A DNA stretch of 64,000 bases from Alteraurantiacibacter hainanensis (GTDB lineage: Bacteria > Pseudomonadota > Alphaproteobacteria > Sphingomonadales > Sphingomonadaceae), in the NCBI RefSeq assembly GCF_036321025.1, contig NZ_JAZAPB010000001.1, forward strand, positions 62,001-126,000, in the 5' to 3' direction. Positions 35,822-44,019 of this stretch are shown here, one piece after another. The first letter of the stretch is position 1. Each line of letters starts with the position of its first letter. A program made the translations under genes and the position numbers. Below the pieces are notes generated by a model. That model was not told the origin of the DNA and searched no databases. It saw only the letters and a program-made list of their open reading frames with translations.

Positions 35822-37042
35822 TCAGGTTCCGGCCTGCTCCGACCGATCGTCCCTCGTGGTCATTCCCAGGCGTCCGGCAAACCAGTTGATGGTTGGCCCC
35901 TGGATGAGGCTAGAAAGCAGAACGACAAAGAACACGATATTGAATATCGCGAAGGCACCGGGCACGCCCGCGACAATCGGAAAGGTCGCCAGGACGATTG
36001 GCACCGCGCCACGCAAACCGGCCCAAGAGACGAACAGCTTGGCCCTCCAGCCGAAGCGTCGAAACGGTGCGAGACAAATGAACACGCTGACCGGCCTGGC
36101 CACCAGCATCAGAACGAAAGTAATCGCCAAGCCCGGCACGATGACGTCAACGAGGTTCGAAGGGGCGACGAGCAGGCCCAGGGTGAGAAACATGACAACC
36201 TGGGCGAGCCAAGCCATGCCGTCCTGAAAAGTAGCGACAATACGGTTCGCCGTATATGTCCGGCTGCCGGCCACGAGACCTGCAACATAGGCAGCCAGGA
36301 ATCCATTGCCTCCTGCGACTTCGGCAAGGCCATAGGCGATGAGCACCCCCGCTATCGAAATGACGAAAGCGAGGCCGCCGTGCCGGTAATGAGATCGCTT
36401 CAATATCTCGGGTAGCAACCACCCGATACCGAACCCAATCGCACCGCCCGCCGTCATCTGGATCACGAATTGTGGGACAAGGGTCAGGGAAGATGCGTCG
36501 GGGCTTGCCAAGAACAGCAGCGCCGCGCCCACCAGGAAAATCGCCATCGGATCATTTGAGCCTGATTCGACCTCGATCAGTGCCGGCACATCTCCGTGGA
36601 GGTCAAGTCCTGTGGAGCGCAGAATGGCGAACACTGCGGCGGCATCGGTGGAAGCGACAACGGTGCCCAGCAGGAAGCCCTGCAAGGGCTCGAAGCCCAG
36701 AACCAGCATGGCGGCCAGCCCCGTGATGCTAGCGCTGAGCACAACTCCTACCGTAGCGAGGATCAGCGCCGGGGCGGCCACGCGCTTCACGTCGCGCCAA
36801 TCGGTATCAAGCCCACCCGAGAACAGAATGAAGATCAGGCAAACGATGCCGATCCCCTGCGCGAGCGGATAGTCGCTAAAGGAGATGCCGCCCGGTCCAT
36901 CGACTCCAGCCAGCATGCCCAGGGCGAGAAACCCGATCAGTGCCGGGAGCCCGAAACGGCTGGAGAGAGAGCCTGCGAAGACGGTGGCCAGAAGCAGAAC
37001 GCCTACTGCGAGCAGCGCGACTTCTGGGCTGATGAAAGGCAT
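35822..37042 (-). CDS. CPA1-type cation:proton antiporter (NhaP-like)
   Basis: A 406-aa protein, about 12 membrane segments, with LFSGGLDTDWRDVKRVAAPA, TVVASTDAAAVFAILRSTGL, EVESGSNDPMAIFLVGAALL (the ND motif of CPA1 exchangers) and LFVSWAGLRGAVPIVLATFP. NhaP2/CvrA-type antiporters exchange K+ or Na+ for H+. It lacks the cytoplasmic TrkA-C/CorC tail that many NhaP2 proteins have (about 580 aa), so it represents just the transport unit. It is divergent from the desaturase gene. Confidence 0.9.
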   Translation of the reverse strand: MPFISPEVALLAVGVLLLATVFAGSLSSRFGLPALIGFLALGMLAGVDGPGGISFSDYPLAQGIGIVCLIFILFSGGLDTDWRDVKRVAAPALILATVGVVLSASITGLAAMLVLGFEPLQGFLLGTVVASTDAAAVFAILRSTGLDLHGDVPALIEVESGSNDPMAIFLVGAALLFLASPDASSLTLVPQFVIQMTAGGAIGFGIGWLLPEILKRSHYRHGGLAFVISIAGVLIAYGLAEVAGGNGFLAAYVAGLVAGSRTYTANRIVATFQDGMAWLAQVVMFLTLGLLVAPSNLVDVIVPGLAITFVLMLVARPVSVFICLAPFRRFGWRAKLFVSWAGLRGAVPIVLATFPIVAGVPGAFAIFNIVFFVVLLSSLIQGPTINWFAGRLGMTTRDDRSEQAGT

Positions 37043-37358
37043 GGCTGCCTAGAGAGACGCTTGCGGGCCAATTGGCAACCTCCGGCGCTCCGAGCCGCAC
37101 GAATTGACAGGGCGATGACGCTTCAGGCACGCGCACGAAACTGCCGCAAGCGGTGACCCTCGGCGACAGCGTTTTCAGCACAAGGCCTCAGTTCGTCAAA
37201 ACCGGACAGCCGACTGAAGGCCCAGACAGCGAATTCGCCGAACGAGCTTCAACCTAAGGCTGGGTTAATTTCACTGCCCTACAATCCAAAAACTCTTTAC
37301 CGCTCGGCACATAGGATCGGCCGACGCGCGGTCAAACCAATCTAGAAAGCTTGTTACA
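37043..37358. other. Intergenic region (316 bp) between divergent genes
   Basis: It separates the NhaP-like gene (minus) from the desaturase gene (plus). No ORF with a ribosome site and no clear repeat or terminator is seen. It must hold divergent promoters, but I cannot identify them with confidence. The part nearest the desaturase is visibly less GC-rich than the surrounding genes. Confidence 0.5.
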
Positions 37359-38423
37359 TTGAAGAATTGCCATTCGCCTGGCCCCGAAGACTCAGGCGAC
37401 ATTCGGGTTGCTCCTGTCGATCCGCGAAGACTCGTCACAGAGCTGAAAAGGTTCGGAACTCCCGACACGACCAAGAGCGTTGGCGAACTCGCTGCGACAA
37501 TCGGTCCATTTTTCGGCGCGATCTTCGCCATGCTATTTGCCATCGAGGCTGGATATTATCTTGCGCTGGCGCTTGCCCCCCTGACGGGGCTGCTCCTACT
37601 CAGACTCTTCATCATTCAGCATGATTGCGGGCACGGGTCGTTCCTTGCGTCCAGGCTTTCCAATGACTGGGCCGGCCGGGTCCTGGGCGTCCTTACATTC
37701 ACGCCGTATGATTGCTGGGCGCGTTCGCATGCTCTCCACCATGCGAATACGGGTAACCTTGATAGCCGTGGTTTCGGCGACGTCGATACTCTGACGGTTC
37801 GCGAATTCTTCGCTCGAGGACGACTCAAGCGGTTGGGATACCGCATCTATCGACATCCGCTCGTTCTGTTCGGCTTAGGCCCCGCCTACCTTTTCCTCCT
37901 GCGCCATCGATTGCCGATTGGGCTCATGAAGCAGGGCTCGAAGTACTGGGTGAGTGCGATCGCAACCAATTTCGCTACGGGCATTCTTCTGGCGGCGCTT
38001 GTCTTCTTCTTCGGCTGGCTTGCGACCTTGCTGGTCGTTGTCCCCACGATATTGATTGCCGCGTCAGTCGGCGTCTGGTTGTTTTACATCCAGCACCAGT
38101 TCGAAGATGCTCATTGGGATGCCAAGGCCGACTGGTCGTTTCACGATGCGGCCCTGTTTGGAAGTTCGTACCTGGATCTGCCCCAACCACTTCGCTGGTT
38201 TACCGGGAACATCGGAGTTCATCACGTCCATCACCTTGCAAGCCGCGTCCCGTTTTACAGGCTTATGGAGGTCCTCTCGGCATATCCGGAATTGCGAGAC
38301 CTAAATCGCTTCTCCGTCCAACAATCATTCAAACCAATTTGGCTCTGCCTATGGGACGAAGAAAATCGAAAGCTGGTTACGTTTCGGGAAGCAGCCAACA
38401 AGGCGGCCCAAGGCCGCTGCTGA
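37359..38423 (+). CDS. Membrane fatty-acid desaturase
   Basis: A 354-aa protein with the three histidine boxes of membrane di-iron desaturases: HDCGH (in LFIIQHDCGHGSFLASRLSN), HALHH (in WARSHALHHANTGNLDSR) and HHVHH (in GNIGVHHVHHLASRVPFYRL). About four membrane segments lie between them. It would introduce a double bond into membrane lipid acyl chains, perhaps delta-12 type by box spacing. The start is a TTG with a weak ribosome site; the next in-frame ATG would remove a conserved-looking N-terminal stretch, so the start is uncertain. Confidence 0.87.
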   Translation: MKNCHSPGPEDSGDIRVAPVDPRRLVTELKRFGTPDTTKSVGELAATIGPFFGAIFAMLFAIEAGYYLALALAPLTGLLLLRLFIIQHDCGHGSFLASRLSNDWAGRVLGVLTFTPYDCWARSHALHHANTGNLDSRGFGDVDTLTVREFFARGRLKRLGYRIYRHPLVLFGLGPAYLFLLRHRLPIGLMKQGSKYWVSAIATNFATGILLAALVFFFGWLATLLVVVPTILIAASVGVWLFYIQHQFEDAHWDAKADWSFHDAALFGSSYLDLPQPLRWFTGNIGVHHVHHLASRVPFYRLMEVLSAYPELRDLNRFSVQQSFKPIWLCLWDEENRKLVTFREAANKAAQGRC

Positions 38424-38786
38424 CGCCGTTCTTCACCTAAGCGGTGGGCGCGGCGATGGCGGGAGACGAGAACGGGGCTGCGCATGCTCGGCGGTGAAGC
38501 TTCGGCCGTCGGTGGAGCAAGCTCGCGCTTGCTCTGCTGGATTACCATCTGGCCTTTCGGATCGTTATGCAGATCCCGAGCGGTCCACGGCATCTGGAGT
38601 CACCCGGACCGTCTCCTCGGGCTGATCCCGCATCGGAAAAAAGCCCGACCCCACTAGCTGACATCAGGAACCTCGCCGCAAGTCGATCAAATCGGCCGGC
38701 TTTGATGGCCTGGGCCTCTTTGACCCGCATCAACTCCGTCGTCACCGGGTATGCTATGTCACAGGCGTACCGCCAGGAGGATCTCT
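38424..38786. other. Intergenic region (363 bp) before the alcohol dehydrogenase operon
   Basis: No gene can be supported on either strand; the open frames have no family features or ribosome sites. It should contain the promoter of the alcohol dehydrogenase operon. The ribosome site AGGAGG at 38775-38780 with 6 nt spacing decides the ATG at 38787. I see no clear terminator for the desaturase gene. Confidence 0.5.
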
Positions 38787-39863
38787 ATGTCCAAGATGAT
38801 GAAAGCCGCAATTTTCGTCGAGCCCAACCGCATCGTGTTAGACGACAAGCCGATCCCCGAGGTCGGCCCGCTGGACGCGCTGATAAAGGTCACCACGACT
38901 ACGATTTGCGGAACCGACGTGCACATCCTGAAGGGGGAGTATCCCGTCACCAAGGGGTTGACCGTCGGCCACGAGCCGGTCGGTATCATCGAGAAGCTGG
39001 GTTCGGCAGTGCAGGGATACCGCGAGGGTCAGCGAGTGATTGCCGGGGCCATTACTCCCAGCGGCCACAGCGCTGCCTGCCTTTGCGGACAGCACTCGCA
39101 GGACGGGGCCGGAACCAAGCACGGTTACAAAGCGATGGGCGGCTGGCGTTTCGGCAATACCATCGACGGTGCTCAGGCCGAATATCTCCTGGTTCCTGAC
39201 GCCATGACCAACCTTGCGCCTATACCCGACGGGCTGACCGATGAGCAGGTGCTGATGTGTCCGGACATCATATCTACCGGTTTCTCGGGGGCCGAACGCG
39301 GCAAGGTCAGGATCGGCGATGTCGTGGCGGTGTTTGCGCAAGGACCGATCGGTCTTTGCGCAACGGCGGGTGCCCGTCTGATGGGCGCTAGCACGATCAT
39401 CGGGGTCGAATCCGTCCCTGCTCGAATGGCAATCGCCCGACAGATGGGGGCTGACCATGTAGTCGATTTCACCAAATGCGATCCGGTGGATGAAATCATG
39501 CGCCTGACAGACGGCCGCGGCGTCGATGTGGCGATCGAGGCCCTCGGCCAGCAACAAACCTTCAGCTCTGCCCTGCGCGTGCTGCGCCCCGGGGGTACTC
39601 TGTCGTCGCTGGGAGTCTATTCGGGCGACCTTAGCATTCCGCTCGACGCCTTCGCCGCCGGTCTTGGCGATCATACGATCGTCTCCACCCTGTGTCCGGG
39701 CGGCAAGGAGCGGATGCGCCGTTTGATGGACGTGATCGGATCGGAACGGCTGGATACTCGGCCACTAGTGACGCACCGCTTCGCGCTCGACGACATCGAG
39801 GAAGCCTATGACCTCTTCGCGAACCAGCGCGATGGTGTGCTGAAAATCGCCATAACACCATGA
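38787..39863 (+). CDS. Zinc-dependent secondary-alcohol dehydrogenase (TbADH/CbADH-like)
   Basis: A 358-aa medium-chain dehydrogenase. The catalytic zinc residues appear in TTTTICGTDVHILKG (Cys), LTVGHEPVG (His-Glu) and MCPDIISTGFSGAE (Asp). The last motif, and the absence of the four-cysteine structural-zinc loop, match the Thermoanaerobacter/Clostridium NADP-dependent isopropanol dehydrogenase type rather than the yeast/horse type. The Rossmann part contains VAVFAQGPIGLCATAGARLM. It interconverts secondary alcohols (or acetaldehyde/ethanol) and carbonyls. Its stop overlaps the next start (ATGA), so it is coupled to the phosphotransacylase. Confidence 0.9.
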   Translation: MSKMMKAAIFVEPNRIVLDDKPIPEVGPLDALIKVTTTTICGTDVHILKGEYPVTKGLTVGHEPVGIIEKLGSAVQGYREGQRVIAGAITPSGHSAACLCGQHSQDGAGTKHGYKAMGGWRFGNTIDGAQAEYLLVPDAMTNLAPIPDGLTDEQVLMCPDIISTGFSGAERGKVRIGDVVAVFAQGPIGLCATAGARLMGASTIIGVESVPARMAIARQMGADHVVDFTKCDPVDEIMRLTDGRGVDVAIEALGQQQTFSSALRVLRPGGTLSSLGVYSGDLSIPLDAFAAGLGDHTIVSTLCPGGKERMRRLMDVIGSERLDTRPLVTHRFALDDIEEAYDLFANQRDGVLKIAITP

Positions 39864-40813
39864 GCAATGCGGTAGACGCACTGCCCACAACGCCGCGCAG
39901 CATCGCGGACATCCTGGCTCTGGCGGCAAACCGTCCGGCGATACGCTGTGCTGTCGTCCACCCTTGTGATGCCGCATCGCTCGGCGGCGCGGTTGCCGGG
40001 GCGGACAGCTTTCTGATCGAACCCGTGCTGGTTGGTCCGGAAGCGAAGATTCGGGCGGCTGCTGATGCGGCGGCGCTGGACATTTCCCGGTTCGCAATAA
40101 TTCCCACCGAACACAGTCACGCCGCAGCCGAGGAAGCCTGCAGGCTGGCGCGCGATGGGGAGGTGGACGCCATCATGAAGGGCAGCTTGCATACCGACGA
40201 GTTGCTCGGTGCCGTGGTCGATCGCGATAACGGCCTGCGAACCGACCGCCGGATGAGCCATGTTTTCATTTTTGAAGTGCCCGACTACCCCAGGCTACTG
40301 CTGGTGAGTGACGCGGCAATCACCATCGAACCCGATCTCGGCGCCAAGAAGGACATCGTCCAGAACGCTATCGATTGTGCCATCGCGCTCGGCATTGCCG
40401 CGCCGCGCGTTGCGGTGCTGGCGGCGGTCGAGACAGTGCATCCCGCCATGGTGGCAACAACCGATGCAGCTTCGCTTGCCAAGATGGCACAGCGGGGTCA
40501 GATCGTCGGAGGTATCGTCGATGGTCCGCTGGCGTTCGACAATGCGATCTCGCCTTCCGCGACGAGCACCAAGCATATCGTTTCGGAAGTGGCTGGACGA
40601 GCCGACGTGCTCATCGCGCCCGATATCGAAGCGGGCAACATGATCGCCAAGCAACTCACCTATTTTTCGGGGGCGCTGTCTGCCGGGATCGTCCAGGGCG
40701 CGCGCGTACCGATTATCTTGACCAGCCGCGCGGACGACACAGAAACCCGCCTCGCGTCCTGCGCCGCAGCATTACTCGTGTCAGGGCACCAGCGGTTGAA
40801 GCCACCGCGATGA
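39860..40813 (+). CDS. Phosphate acetyl/butyryl-transferase family protein
   Basis: A 317-aa protein of the PTA/PTB fold, without the N-terminal regulatory or MaoC domains of longer versions. Recognisable stretches are DGEVDAIMKGSLHTDELLGA, then SHVFIFEVPDYPRLLLVSDA, GGIVDGPLAFDNAISPSA and APDIEAGNMIAKQLTYFSGA. It transfers an acyl group between CoA and phosphate. Both ends overlap neighbours by 4 nt (ATGA), so it is tightly coupled to the alcohol dehydrogenase before it and acetate kinase after it. The acyl preference (acetyl, propionyl or butyryl) is unclear. Confidence 0.9.
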   Translation: MSNAVDALPTTPRSIADILALAANRPAIRCAVVHPCDAASLGGAVAGADSFLIEPVLVGPEAKIRAAADAAALDISRFAIIPTEHSHAAAEEACRLARDGEVDAIMKGSLHTDELLGAVVDRDNGLRTDRRMSHVFIFEVPDYPRLLLVSDAAITIEPDLGAKKDIVQNAIDCAIALGIAAPRVAVLAAVETVHPAMVATTDAASLAKMAQRGQIVGGIVDGPLAFDNAISPSATSTKHIVSEVAGRADVLIAPDIEAGNMIAKQLTYFSGALSAGIVQGARVPIILTSRADDTETRLASCAAALLVSGHQRLKPPR

Positions 40814-41994
40814 CAAGCCGGTTTCTAGTTATCAACGCCGGTTCGTCGAGCCTGAAGTTCGCGCTCTACAAAGGCCGCGCTCGACCCGAGTTGCTCGCTT
40901 CGGGCAACCTGTCGCGGATCGGCACGACGCCGCAGTTCTCGCTGCAGTTGACCGGCGCCCCCGATCAAATTCGCGCCGCTGTACCTGGCCCGATCGATCT
41001 GCCGACTGCAGCCAATTTCGTGTTCGACGAGCTGGACAGACTGGGCTTGCTGGCCGACGTTGCAGCAGTCGGCCATCGCATCGTTCACGGCGGTGCGGAG
41101 TTTGACCGTCCCGTGCGCCTGGATACCAATGTCTTGGCCGAGCTCGAACGGCTGGTGCCACTGGCCCCGCTTCATCAGCCCCATAATCTGGATATTGTCC
41201 GATTGGCCGCGACGCGGCTGCCACAGGCCATTCCGATAGGCTGCTTCGACACAGCCTTCCATGCCGACCGTCCCCGGCTCGACAAGCTCTATGGCTTGCC
41301 CCTGGAGATGAGCGACGAGGGGATAATCGCCTATGGCTTTCACGGTCTCTCCTACGAGTACATCGCGGCGAGACTGCGCCTGCTGGACGGCGCGCGCGCG
41401 GGAGGCCGTACCATCGTGGCCCATCTCGGCAGCGGCGCGAGCCTGTGCGCGATGGAAAGCGGCGCCAGCGTTGCCACTACGATGGGGTTCTCGGCACTCG
41501 ACGGACTGATGATGGCGACCCGCTGCGGGGCAATCGATCCCGGAGTGCTGCTGCATCTGATCGATGCAAGGCGAATGACCACCGGGTCGCTGGCGGATCT
41601 GCTTTACAACCGATCCGGCCTTCTCGGCGTTTCGGGCATATCGGGCGACATGCAGGTGCTTCTTCAAAGCGACGAGCCGCGAGCGGCCGAGGCGATCGAT
41701 CTGTATGTTTACCGCATCGCGCGCGCCATCGGGTCGCTCGTCGCCGTGCTTGGCGGACTGGATAGCCTCGTCTTCACTGCGGGCATCGGCGAAAATGCGC
41801 CACTCATCCGCCAGCGGATAACCGAAAGCATCGCGTGGCTGGGCCTGCAGATTGACGAAGTAGCCAACCAGAAAGGCCAAGAAGTGATTTCCTTGCCTAC
41901 TTCACGCGTGACCATTCGGGTCATCCCCGCGGATGAAGAGCAGGCGATCGCAGAGCGGATGGCAGACTGTTTCGGCCTGGCGGGGAATGAGTGA
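40810..41994 (+). CDS. ackA: Acetate kinase
   Basis: A 394-aa protein of the usual length. Signatures are FLVINAGSSSLKFALYKG at the N-terminus, VGHRIVHGGAEFDRPVRL, CFDTAFHADRP, YGFHGLSYEYIAARL, VAHLGSGASLCAMESGAS and LVFTAGIGENAPLIRQRI. It makes ATP and acetate (or propionate) from acyl phosphate and ADP, and the reverse. Together with the upstream phosphotransacylase it forms a substrate-level ATP module. The first ATG overlaps the previous stop by 4 nt. Confidence 0.95.
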   Translation: MTSRFLVINAGSSSLKFALYKGRARPELLASGNLSRIGTTPQFSLQLTGAPDQIRAAVPGPIDLPTAANFVFDELDRLGLLADVAAVGHRIVHGGAEFDRPVRLDTNVLAELERLVPLAPLHQPHNLDIVRLAATRLPQAIPIGCFDTAFHADRPRLDKLYGLPLEMSDEGIIAYGFHGLSYEYIAARLRLLDGARAGGRTIVAHLGSGASLCAMESGASVATTMGFSALDGLMMATRCGAIDPGVLLHLIDARRMTTGSLADLLYNRSGLLGVSGISGDMQVLLQSDEPRAAEAIDLYVYRIARAIGSLVAVLGGLDSLVFTAGIGENAPLIRQRITESIAWLGLQIDEVANQKGQEVISLPTSRVTIRVIPADEEQAIAERMADCFGLAGNE

Positions 41995-42092
41995 TCGATG
42001 AATGACGTTGCCCCTGCCCCCGGCCCATAAGAACCTGTCAACGCAAGGGCGGCTGCCTACCATAATGATGTGGCCCATCTTATCTCTGCCGA

Positions 42093-42908
42093 ATGGACCT
42101 TCTCCCCTTCCTTCTTGTCGCCCTGCTCATTGGCGGGTTCCTTTGGTATCGCCGCAGATCAAAACGGCGAAAACGTGACCAGCTCCTGGCGACACCGCTT
42201 ACCTTGGAACAGGGCCAGATTGTCGCGAAGATGGTGCCGATTTCACGCCGATTGCCGGATTCACTGCGACCTAAACTGGAGGGGAAAATAAATCTCTTCC
42301 TCGACCAGGTTACCTTTCGCGGCAACAACGGCCTCGAGGTTAGCGAGGAAATGAAACTCTCCATCGCGGCGCAAGCCTGTCTTTTGGTCGTCAACAGTCC
42401 GGCCTGGTACGACACGCTCAGAAACGTTTTGATCTACTCTTCGGCCTTCGACACTCGCCGTCCCATTCAGGACGGTTTTGTCGTCCATGAGAACAAGCAG
42501 GCTTCGCTTGGCGAAAGCTGGGTCCGGGGACCGGTCGTCTTATCTTCGACCCATGCGTTGCAGGGTGGCCTGAACGCGGAGGATGGGCATAACGTCGTCA
42601 TCCACGAGTTCGCCCATCAGTTGGATAGCCTGACCGGTCATACGAACGGCATTCCCATTTTGCGTAAGGGGCAAGCATACGCGGGTTGGGAAAAGGCCAT
42701 GCTGGATGCGTACAATGCGCATGTGGAGCGTGTCGAACGCGCGCAGAAAACCTTGATCAACCCTTATGGCGCCACCGGTCACGAAGAGTTCTTTGCCGAA
42801 GCGATCGTCACCTTCTTCGAAAAACCTCGGGCATTGCGCGGCGAGGAGCCGACGCTTTACGCACAGTTGTCGGAGCTGCTGGCGCTGGATCCCGCAGAGT
42901 GGGTCTGA
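42093..42908 (+). CDS. MtfA-type zinc peptidase (M90 family)
   Basis: A 271-aa protein with an N-terminal membrane anchor (LLPFLLVALLIGGFLWYRRR), then a soluble gluzincin-like domain. The zinc motif is HEFAH (VVIHEFAHQLDSLTGHTNG), with GHEEFFAEAIVTFFEKP as the likely third ligand helix. In E. coli, MtfA degrades peptides and sequesters the Mlc regulator. The family here has an extra membrane helix. It is an isolated gene after ackA and before the small protein gene at 43010. Confidence 0.87.
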   Translation: MDLLPFLLVALLIGGFLWYRRRSKRRKRDQLLATPLTLEQGQIVAKMVPISRRLPDSLRPKLEGKINLFLDQVTFRGNNGLEVSEEMKLSIAAQACLLVVNSPAWYDTLRNVLIYSSAFDTRRPIQDGFVVHENKQASLGESWVRGPVVLSSTHALQGGLNAEDGHNVVIHEFAHQLDSLTGHTNGIPILRKGQAYAGWEKAMLDAYNAHVERVERAQKTLINPYGATGHEEFFAEAIVTFFEKPRALRGEEPTLYAQLSELLALDPAEWV

Positions 42909-43009
42909 TCGATTCCTGACGCCACGCTCGAAAAGTAACGGTGTAAACCTCTGACCCGCAGAATGTGATAGATACCAACGAGTGCAACCCGTCCGGCAGG
43001 AGGCAATCC

Positions 43010-43321
43010 TTGAAGAATGATGCAGCGGAAAATGACGGCAAGGTCGAAGATATCGGCCGCGCCAGCCGAGATCGGAGTATCTCGAAGGAGCTGGAGAGGC
43101 TGATTGAGCCCATCCATGCAGAGTTCCCCCATGCCGTGAGCATCAGCTTCGAGTTTCAAAAGGCGCTGCAACTTCACATCGACTTGCGAAGCCTGGAAGA
43201 AGCGCGCGTTGCCGAAACGAGATTACCGGCCTTCTGCGGGGGCATTTTCAGCCAGATTTTTTGCGGATCTTCCCCGCACCATCCATTCTTTCACCGGGTA
43301 AGCGCCAAGGTACACAGATAG
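43010..43321 (+). CDS. Small protein of unknown function (103 aa), TTG start
   Basis: A TTG at 43010 is preceded by CAGGAGG with 6 nt spacing, a very strong ribosome site. The 103-residue product starts with hydrophilic sequence, then HAEFPHAVSISFEFQKALQL and HIDLRSLEEARVAETRLPAF, and ends SSPHHPFFHRVSAKVHR. I recall similar uncharacterised proteins in sphingomonads but cannot name a family. No signal peptide or membrane segment is seen. An upstream in-frame GTG at 42965 is possible but has a poorer site. Confidence 0.6.
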   Translation: MKNDAAENDGKVEDIGRASRDRSISKELERLIEPIHAEFPHAVSISFEFQKALQLHIDLRSLEEARVAETRLPAFCGGIFSQIFCGSSPHHPFFHRVSAKVHR

Positions 43322-43779
43322 TTCCGGACGGCGAAACACCGCGGCTAATTCGGTTGGCATCCAAAAATGGTAGCGCAGAAGAAACTCGGGTCCCGACACG
43401 CGGAGCATAATTCCAACGCCTGAGACTGCGAAGCCGTGTGCCCGTCACTGCCATGCTGGGCTCTTCGAAGTGACGTAATGGGCCAAGTGGTCGGGGAGAC
43501 AGGATTCGAACTTCCCTATTGGACTTTAATTTTTTCGCACCTAGCCCAACGGATAGCCCAATAGCTGGGCAAGATAAGCCTGGCAGTCTCGGAGGCAGCG
43601 CCTCAACGTCCGCTCTGCGCCCCAATTTCGGTCATTCCGTAACATGCTCTGTCTTCCCGAATGCGGACATCCTCTCGCTGCTAAGAAGTTTTCGACTTAG
43701 TTTTAACGCATGGCTGGGGACAATTAGTCTCAAAATACCAAGTGAGAGCTTATCCTCACTTCGGAGCTTACCGTCACAA
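43322..43779. other. Intergenic region (458 bp) at the right edge of the acquired block
   Basis: No gene is supported. It holds the right copy of the diverged repeat (43485-43637). The stretch 43638-43779 is AT-richer than its surroundings and leads into the broken transposase. The short frames here have no ribosome sites or family features. It appears to be a graveyard of mobile DNA. Confidence 0.5.
43485..43637. repeat. Right copy of a diverged direct repeat, tRNA 3'-end-like
   Basis: AAGTGGTCGGGGAGAC at 43485-43500 is followed by AGGATTCGAA. Read on the minus strand this is TTCGAATCCT-GTCTCCCCGACCACTT, i.e. the TpsiC arm, acceptor end and CCA of a tRNA, with no anticodon or D arm attached. 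The adjoining 125 bp share spaced blocks with the left copy (31501-31650). It could be the att-like scar of an integration event at a tRNA 3' end, or a dispersed repeat that contains such a sequence. Confidence 0.55.
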
Positions 43780-44010
43780 AGATATCAACTCTCAAGCCGC
43801 AAGTCGTGTTGCCTTGGCGGTCATCCGCGAACACCTGAAGCCGTTCTACATCACGAGTGGTCGGCCCTCGGGTCGATCTTGAGCCGATGATCCGGATGCT
43901 GATCATCGGTCAACACACCGACATCGGTTCAAGGGCTGATGTGCGAGGAAGTGCATCTGTCTGGAAGAAGCTTCCGCGAATTCGCAAAGGCCGCAGCTAT
44001 AGCCGCACGC
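43780..44010 (+). pseudogene. IS transposase N-terminal relic (IS1182/IS5-like), frameshifted
   Basis: Three frames must be joined to read it. The first gives VIREHLKPFYITSGRPSG and then a stop. The next gives EPMIRMLIIG, and a third gives LMCEEVHL. In intact IS1182/IS5-type transposases these are contiguous as REHLKPFY-TGRPS, PELMIRMLIVGYCFG and RLCEEVHLNLAYRWF. About 75 codons are preserved with frame changes and no catalytic domain follows, so it is a dead fragment. It ends about 10 bp from the 3' end of the GT39-like gene. Confidence 0.75.
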
Positions 44011-44019
44011 ACCCGCAGT

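Noticed and set aside
43223..43408. A 61-codon minus-strand frame (RYHFWMPTELAAVF...)
   Set aside because: It overlaps the better supported small gene at 43010-43321 by about 100 bp and has no ribosome site that I can see.
43485..43510. A complete tRNA gene
   Set aside because: Only the TpsiC/acceptor part can be read on the minus strand; no anticodon arm or D arm continues at the proper distance.
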